Origin: GCA-003244245 sp964250265
GTDB taxonomy: Bacteria; Actinomycetota; Actinomycetes; Mycobacteriales; Pseudonocardiaceae
Assembly (NCBI GenBank): GCA_964250265.1
Contig: CAXUFG010000271.1
Span: forward strand, 1-6,601
Length of the DNA: 6,601 nucleotides
Direction: 5' to 3'
Shown: positions 1-3,807 of the stretch, in pieces
How positions within the stretch are numbered: position 1 is the stretch's first letter
How the letters are laid out: each line of letters starts with the position of its first letter
Made by a program: the position numbers and the translations under genes
The notes under the pieces: model-generated
Told to the model about the DNA's origin: nothing
Database searches by the model: none
The model's input: only the letters and a program-made list of their open reading frames with translations

Positions 1-119
1 CCGCTAACCACCCACCCTGAACACCTACCGGACCTCTCAGGGAATAGTTCCGCACCGCTTTCGGTGGACCCACCCCGCAGAGCAGCCAGCCCAGAATTCC
101 AGCCAGCCGGTAAGTAAAG

Positions 120-134
120 ACGGCCGCAGGCCGT
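120..134. repeat. Short inverted repeat in the gene-free left margin
   Basis: ACGGCC, three bases (GCA), then GGCCGT form a perfect 6-bp hairpin. It is the clearest structure in bases 1-224, which otherwise hold no convincing gene; a weaker 5-bp hairpin (CACCG-CTTT-CGGTG) lies at 53-66. There is no T run after either, so they are at best weak terminators of a gene left of the window or untranslated-leader structures of the small gene at 225. I see no clear -35/-10 promoter pair here. Confidence 0.25.
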
Positions 135-213
135 GCAGACATCCGCCGCCGGGGTGGGGACCCTTACCCAGGGACGGCTTACCGCGCCGTATCACGCGGC
201 GCCGGGGCCACTG

Positions 214-219
214 AGGAGG
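214..219 (+). promoter_or_regulatory. Ribosome binding site of the small membrane protein
   Basis: AGGAGG lies five bases before the ATG at 225. It is a near-perfect Shine-Dalgarno sequence and is the main reason to accept this short reading frame, and this start, as a real gene rather than the overlapping frames on either strand. Confidence 0.75.
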
Positions 220-224
220 GCGAC

Positions 225-497
225 ATGGCGCAACTCGAGAACTACCGCTACGAGCTGCCGCGCGACGCTGAACGGTTCGGTGCGGGTCTCGAAGACGACC
301 GCAAGTTTCAGCGAGTAAAGCTCATCGCCGGTGTGCTGTCGGAATTGGCCCTCATCGCCATGCTTATTACCTCGCTTCAGGAGCCCGGCCGCGAGGCCAC
401 TGTCCTGGTGGCAGTAGTTGTGGTTGGGCTTGGCCTGGCAATGGGCGTTCACGTGGCGCACTACCGCAGTGACGGGCAACCGCGCACTCACTCCTGA
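225..497 (+). CDS. Small two-helix membrane protein of unknown function
   Basis: I do not recognise a family. The 90-residue product has a charged, hydrophilic N-terminus (about residues 1-30, rich in Asp, Glu and Arg), a first hydrophobic segment at about 31-51, a short charged turn (QEPGRE, 52-57) and a second, very hydrophobic segment at about 58-79 with a run of valines, then a polar tail. This predicts a hairpin integral membrane protein with both ends on the same side; Arg and Lys flanking the first helix suggest a cytoplasmic N-terminus. An acidic residue (Glu40) sits inside the first helix. The start is supported by AGGAGG five bases upstream. It is the only plus-strand gene in the window and converges with the permease gene 99 bases downstream, so it belongs to a different transcript. 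No signal peptide or catalytic motif is seen. It could be a subunit or modulator of a larger membrane complex, but nothing here shows which. Confidence 0.7.
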   Translation: MAQLENYRYELPRDAERFGAGLEDDRKFQRVKLIAGVLSELALIAMLITSLQEPGREATVLVAVVVVGLGLAMGVHVAHYRSDGQPRTHS

Positions 498-596
498 ACT
501 ACTCAGGTCGAGCCCGCCCCACGCGCTGGTCGCCAGGTGAACACCGGGTGCTTAGGTAGGTCGAATTGCATCAAGATGGCTCGCCGCGACCCACGA

Positions 597-1781
597 TCAA
601 GGCTGACGACGGCCGTGCTCGTGGTCTGCGCCGTGCTGCTCGGCTGCTGCATCGGGTGAGCCGCCCATCATGCGCAGCATGGCGATTCCGCCGGTGCGTA
701 CGAACCGAATGACAAGCATGGTGGCAAGGATGAGGAAGACGATGTTGAGCCAGGTGGTGTAGTTCCATGTGACGCCGGCTTCCATCACCCTCGCTGACCG
801 CTGAGTAGGAATCAGCCCAATGACCCCGAATAACAGCTCCACGAAATAGCCGGCACCGACCATGGCCGCGTAGAAACTGCCCAGCAGCACCAGCGCCATC
901 CGCGCTCCGTAGTACTTCCGGTAGATGTTGAGGATCGGGAGGATCAGCAGGTCGGCATAGATGAAGGCGATCACCCCGCCGAAGCTGATTCCGCCGTTCC
1001 ACAACACGGCCGCCAGCGGCACGTTGCCGATCGAGCAGACGAAGCTGACGATCGCCACGATGGGACCCACGATCGGTCCCCACAGCGCGGACAGCACAGG
1101 GTGATCCGTGAGGAAGAAGCTCCGCCAGAAACCCTCGGGCACCCAAGAGCCGATCGCTCCGGCGATGAGGAGGCCGAGCACCACGTCGCGCAGGATCGCA
1201 GCCCATTCCATGATGAACACCTGCGCCACGGCGGTAAAACCGTCAGCCGAGAACAACCGCTGCCAGAATGAGCCCTCGGTCTGGATGGACATGTCCATCG
1301 CCGCGTGGCCTTCCATGGAGCCCGCTAGGCCCTTGTTGGCCTGCTCGCCCGCCTCCTGGATCAATTGCCGGCGGACGAACAGCCGAAACAACACGGCGAC
1401 TAGCACGATGATGATGGGGCCGCCCAGAAACTCGGCCGCGGTGAACTGCCAACCCATCAACAGAGCCAGGAGCACGCCCAGTTCGATCACCAGGTTAGTC
1501 GAGCCGATCTCGAAGGCCATCGCCGCGACGAAGTTCGCGCCCTTACGGAACAACGACCGCGCCAACGCTACCGCCGCGTAGGAACATGACGAGGACGCCG
1601 CTCCGAGCGCGGCGGCCCTCACGAGGGTCCGGGGACGGTCGTCACCGAGTAGGCGCACGATCGTCGACTTGGGCACCAGCGCCTGCACTACCGCGGATAG
1701 CGCGAACCCGAGGATCAACGCCCACAGGATCTCCCAGGTCATGGAGCCGGCCAGAACCAACGCGTGTCCGACAGCGCTCAC
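597..1781 (-). CDS. UPF0718/ArsP-like permease (DUF318 family)
   Basis: The 394-residue polytopic membrane protein has about nine hydrophobic segments (roughly 15-35, 55-72, 85-107, 113-137, 186-208, 229-259, 265-287, 294-318, 344-362), arranged as two halves around a hydrophilic loop at about 138-180. Family-type motifs are the cysteine motif SSSCSY (63-68, Cys66) followed by a helix rich in small residues, and a matching motif VCSIGNVPLA (248-257, Cys249) in the second half. Such paired Cys motifs are typical of the predicted-permease family that includes the organoarsenical exporter ArsP; the substrate here cannot be read from sequence. The C-terminal tail has three His and several acidic residues (383-389), a possible metal-binding tail. 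The GTG start is chosen because AGGAG (1791-1795) lies nine bases before it; the first ATG (residue 14) falls within the first helix and has no such site. The gene follows the dedA remnant by 12 bases, so the two would share a transcript, and a CsoR-like palindrome sits just upstream. It appears intact. Confidence 0.85.
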   Translation of the reverse strand: MSAVGHALVLAGSMTWEILWALILGFALSAVVQALVPKSTIVRLLGDDRPRTLVRAAALGAASSSCSYAAVALARSLFRKGANFVAAMAFEIGSTNLVIELGVLLALLMGWQFTAAEFLGGPIIIVLVAVLFRLFVRRQLIQEAGEQANKGLAGSMEGHAAMDMSIQTEGSFWQRLFSADGFTAVAQVFIMEWAAILRDVVLGLLIAGAIGSWVPEGFWRSFFLTDHPVLSALWGPIVGPIVAIVSFVCSIGNVPLAAVLWNGGISFGGVIAFIYADLLILPILNIYRKYYGARMALVLLGSFYAAMVGAGYFVELLFGVIGLIPTQRSARVMEAGVTWNYTTWLNIVFLILATMLVIRFVRTGGIAMLRMMGGSPDAAAEQHGADHEHGRRQP

Positions 1782-1790
1782 GGCGACTAT

Positions 1791-1795
1791 CTCCT
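1791..1795 (-). promoter_or_regulatory. Ribosome binding site deciding the GTG start of the permease
   Basis: On the minus strand AGGAG stands nine bases before GTG at 1781. Its first two bases are also the last two of the TAG that ends the dedA remnant's restored frame (TAGGAG), so termination of that frame and initiation of the permease are tightly packed. Confidence 0.7.
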
Positions 1796-2314
1796 ATACC
1801 CGTGACAGGGTATTGATCGTCTCGCGCCTGCGATGGCGCCGCACCACATGCCGGACGATCAAGGCAATGACAAACACGCCCAATGCGACGAGGAGGTAGC
1901 CCTGATAGCGGGTGACCTGGTCATAGATCGCGGCAATGTGAGCGCCGAACCGCGCGATGGTCACGACCTTGCCGCCATGTCGGCTGAAAACCGCTCCGCG
2001 GTGTCCAATCGCTGTGGGGTGATCAGTAGGTAGCGGCCGAATCGCTCCACCAACCGTCGGCCGCCGAAATAGCCGATGGCATAGCCGATGTTGTCACCGA
2101 TCACGGCTGCGGCCACCGCGATCAGCACCACGGCGATGATGTTCATCTGCCCGGCCCCGGCGTAGACCGCCGCAGCGATCAGCACCGTTTCACCCGGGAC
2201 CGGAACCCCGAAGTCCTCCAGCGTGATCAGCCCAGCGACCGCCAGGTAGCCGTAGTTGTCCAGCAGCGGCGCCAGACCGCCCAGCGCCCCGGGCAACGCC
2301 GGCGGGGCGCTCAT
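1794..2314 (-). pseudogene. DedA-family membrane protein, frameshifted and internally deleted
   Basis: Codons 1-109 read as a normal DedA (VTT/SNARE-assoc) N-terminus: a hydrophobic segment, then the motif EDFGVPVPGE (about 33-42), a long hydrophobic stretch with AAVIGDNIGYAIGYFGGRR, and VERFGRYLL. DedA proteins are inner-membrane transporters or flippases of about 200-220 residues linked to lipid and envelope homeostasis. At the four-T run (plus-strand 1987-1990) the frame shifts and stops at TGA 1961-1963. Adding one T restores FSRHGGKVVTIARF and then a DedA-like tail (GAHIAAIYDQVTRYQGY, a last membrane helix, Arg-rich end) to TAG at 1794-1796. Even so, the tail joins directly after ARF (near 1947), skipping about 40 residues that normally carry the conserved Arg/Gly region and a membrane segment. 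Two lesions make loss of function likely; the single-base shift alone could be a sequencing error. The start is ATG at 2314, overlapping the preceding small ORF as ATGA. An upstream in-frame extension to 2557 is the antisense-free shadow of fdhA's end and is rejected. Confidence 0.85.
1796..1813. promoter_or_regulatory. CsoR/CstR-like palindrome upstream of the permease
   Basis: ATACCC, six bases, GGGTAT form a perfect 6+6 bp hyphenated palindrome. Half-sites of this kind are known for DNA-binding regulators of the CsoR/CstR/RcnR family, which sense Cu(I), persulfide or other metals. It ends 14 bases before the permease GTG, a position where a bound repressor or a hairpin next to the ribosome site could block expression. 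It also overlaps the last codons of the dedA remnant, so it may be a chance product of coding sequence. No CsoR-type regulator gene is in the window and no promoter elements are evident beside it. Confidence 0.4.
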
Positions 2315-2379
2315 GACCTCAGGCTGCCATCGGGCTGTTCGCGCCGCGCAACCTCGTTGTCGTGCAGCTCCTTCGCCAT
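2311..2379 (-). CDS. Possible 22-residue ORF translationally coupled to dedA
   Basis: ATG at 2379 opens a 22-codon frame, MAKELHDNEVARREQPDGSL then RS, ending in TGA whose bases overlap the dedA start as ATGA. The peptide is hydrophilic with many charged residues and no membrane segment or recognisable motif. A weak purine stretch (GGGAA) lies four bases upstream and an in-frame stop lies 24 bases upstream, so this ATG is the only possible start. The dedA start itself has a GAGG only three bases away, too close to act well, so coupling from this small ORF would explain how dedA was translated. It may instead be a chance frame in a 133-base gap or the relic of a longer gene. Confidence 0.4.
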   Translation of the reverse strand: MAKELHDNEVARREQPDGSLRS

Positions 2380-2417
2380 GTAATTCCCGATCGTCGTTGG
2401 CGATCACGCCGGGGACG

Positions 2418-2440
2418 CAGCCAGCAGAACGTGCTGGCTG
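2418..2440 (-). terminator. Hairpin just after fdhA, probable terminator
   Basis: A perfect 9-bp stem (CAGCCAGCA / TGCTGGCTG) with a 5-base loop begins seven bases after the fdhA stop codon. Its position fits a transcript end or an mRNA 3' stabiliser. There is no T run behind it, which is common for actinomycete terminators but leaves open partial read-through into the dedA-permease genes. Confidence 0.55.
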
Positions 2441-2447
2441 ACTCCTC

Positions 2448-3668
2448 TTACGCGGCGCCGAGCATGCCGTGCGGGTCGAGGACGAATTTCTTCGGAACGC
2501 CGGAGTCGAACTCTGCGTAGCCGTCGGGGGCGGCGTCCAGCGAAATGACCGTGGCATTGACGTTGCGGGCTATCTGTACACGGTCGTGCAGGATCGCCAT
2601 CATCAGTTCCCGGTTGTAACGCAACACCGGGGTTTGCCCGGTGGCGAAGGAGTTCGACTTCGCCCAGCCCAAGCCAAACCGCAACGACAGCGATCCAACG
2701 CGGGCGTTGGGGTCGCTCGCCGCAGGGTCCTCGGTCACATACAACCCGGGGATGCCGATCCCCCCGCCGGCGCGGGTGATCTCCATCGCCGCGTTGAGCA
2801 CGGTCGCCGGAGCCTCTTGCTGCCCGTCCTTGGTGTGACCCTTGGCTTCGAAGCCGACACAGTCGACCGCGGCGTCAACCTCAGGCACCCCGAGGATCTG
2901 GTCGATCTGGTCGGGCAGCGACCCGGCTGAGGGGTCAACGGTCTCGCAGCCGAAGCTGCGGGCATGCGCGAGCCGCTCGGCGTTGAGGTCCCCGACGATC
3001 ACCGCCGCGGCGCCGAGCAGGAACGCCGCAGTCGCTGCGGCCAGACCGACCGGCCCGGCGCCGGCGATGTAGACCGTCGATCCAGTGCCAACTCCAGCGG
3101 TGACGCAGCCGTGATAACCGGTGGGGAAGATGTCGGTGAGCATGGTCAGATCCCGGATCTTGTCCAGCGCCTGGTCGCGGTCCGGGAAGCGCAGCGCGGT
3201 CCAGTCCGCATAGGGCACCATCACGTACTCGGCCTGACCGCCGGGCCAGCCGCCCATGTCGACGTAGCCGTAGGCCCCGCCGGGACGCTCGGGGTTGACA
3301 TTCAGACACACCCCGGTGTTGGCCTCCCGGCAACTGCGGCATCGGCCGCAGGAGACGTTGAACGGCACCGACACCAGGTCCCCGACCGCCAGGTTCTCCA
3401 CGTCGGGGCCCTTCTCCACCACTTCACCGGTGATCTCGTGACCTAAGATCAACCCCACCGGTGCGGTGGTGCGCCCGCGGACCATGTGCTGGTCGCTGCC
3501 ACAGATGTTGCTGGTGACGACCTTGAGGATCACGCCGTGCGGGCACTTGCGGTTCTCGTTGGCCGGCGGCACCCCAGGGCCGGGCCTGAGCACCAGCTCC
3601 GGGTAGTCGACCGACTCCACAGAAACCTTCCCCGGTCCCCTGTACACCACTGCTCGGTTGCCTGCCAC
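2448..3668 (-). CDS. fdhA: Glutathione-independent formaldehyde dehydrogenase / dismutase
   Basis: This is a 406-residue zinc-dependent medium-chain dehydrogenase that closely resembles the Pseudomonas putida FdhA type, which oxidises formaldehyde to formate with tightly held NAD and without a thiol cofactor (related enzymes dismutate formaldehyde to formate and methanol). Visible are the catalytic-zinc ligands Cys56 (NICGSD), His77 (LGHEITGE) and Asp179 (LTDIFPTGYHG), the structural-zinc cysteines 107, 110, 113 and 121, the Rossmann motif GAGPVG (203-208) and the cofactor-binding Asp227 (GDLN). The C-terminal part carries IGIPGLYVTEDP (304-315), FGLGWAKS (331-338) and VPKKFVLDPH (391-400), all hallmarks of this subfamily. 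An insertion of about nine residues with Pro and a Cys (about 24-43), relative to the Pseudomonas enzyme as I recall it, precedes HGVILK. It is soluble and cytosolic. The GTG start is backed by GGGAGG eight bases upstream. It lies 139 bases after the TPR gene on the same strand, so it may have its own promoter, and is followed by a hairpin. The gene looks intact. Confidence 0.95.
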   Translation of the reverse strand: MAGNRAVVYRGPGKVSVESVDYPELVLRPGPGVPPANENRKCPHGVILKVVTSNICGSDQHMVRGRTTAPVGLILGHEITGEVVEKGPDVENLAVGDLVSVPFNVSCGRCRSCREANTGVCLNVNPERPGGAYGYVDMGGWPGGQAEYVMVPYADWTALRFPDRDQALDKIRDLTMLTDIFPTGYHGCVTAGVGTGSTVYIAGAGPVGLAAATAAFLLGAAAVIVGDLNAERLAHARSFGCETVDPSAGSLPDQIDQILGVPEVDAAVDCVGFEAKGHTKDGQQEAPATVLNAAMEITRAGGGIGIPGLYVTEDPAASDPNARVGSLSLRFGLGWAKSNSFATGQTPVLRYNRELMMAILHDRVQIARNVNATVISLDAAPDGYAEFDSGVPKKFVLDPHGMLGAA

Positions 3669-3676
3669 GATCCTTG

Positions 3677-3682
3677 CCTCCC
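3677..3682 (-). promoter_or_regulatory. fdhA: Ribosome binding site deciding the GTG start of fdhA
   Basis: GGGAGG on the minus strand, eight bases before GTG at 3668, fixes the start; the resulting N-terminus (MAGNRAVVY) aligns end to end with the known FdhA N-terminus. Confidence 0.75.
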
Positions 3683-3706
3683 GTGTTTGCCGTTCCGACG
3701 GCCCGC

Positions 3707-3723
3707 CCGGCTGTCCTAGCCGG
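3707..3723. other. Small hairpin in the TPR gene-fdhA spacer
   Basis: CCGGCT, five bases, AGCCGG form a 6-bp stem in the otherwise featureless 139-base spacer (3669-3807). It could be a weak terminator for the TPR gene or part of the fdhA leader. No convincing promoter hexamers were found in the spacer. Confidence 0.25.
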
Positions 3724-3807
3724 TTCGCCGGTGCGACCGACGGTCCCTCCCCGCCAGCTTCGCGCCGCGGGCCCCCAGCGTCTTCGCGGGCAGCACCCCC
3801 TTCTGGC

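Noticed and set aside
38..66. GGGAATAGTT as an ECF-type sigma factor -35 element
   Set aside because: No matching -10 element at the expected distance; the similarity is too short to support a promoter.
1..117. Open frame from the left edge ending in TAA at 115-117, followed by a hairpin, as the tail of an upstream gene
   Set aside because: Only 38 codons with weak G/C wobble preference (roughly 60 percent) compared with the clear genes here; the translation is low-complexity and shows no family signal. It remains possible but unsupported.
526..536. Hairpin CTGG-TCG-CCAG in the gap between the two convergent genes as a bidirectional terminator
   Set aside because: Only a 4-bp stem with no T run, expected by chance in GC-rich DNA; the 498-596 gap holds nothing stronger.
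571..1206. Minus-strand 211-codon frame within the permease gene
   Set aside because: It overlaps the permease in another frame, has an Arg/His-rich translation typical of out-of-frame GC-rich sequence and no ribosome site.
2469..3446. Plus-strand frames (153 and 160 codons) antisense to fdhA
   Set aside because: fdhA is certain from its zinc ligands and subfamily motifs; these antisense frames show no independent coding evidence.
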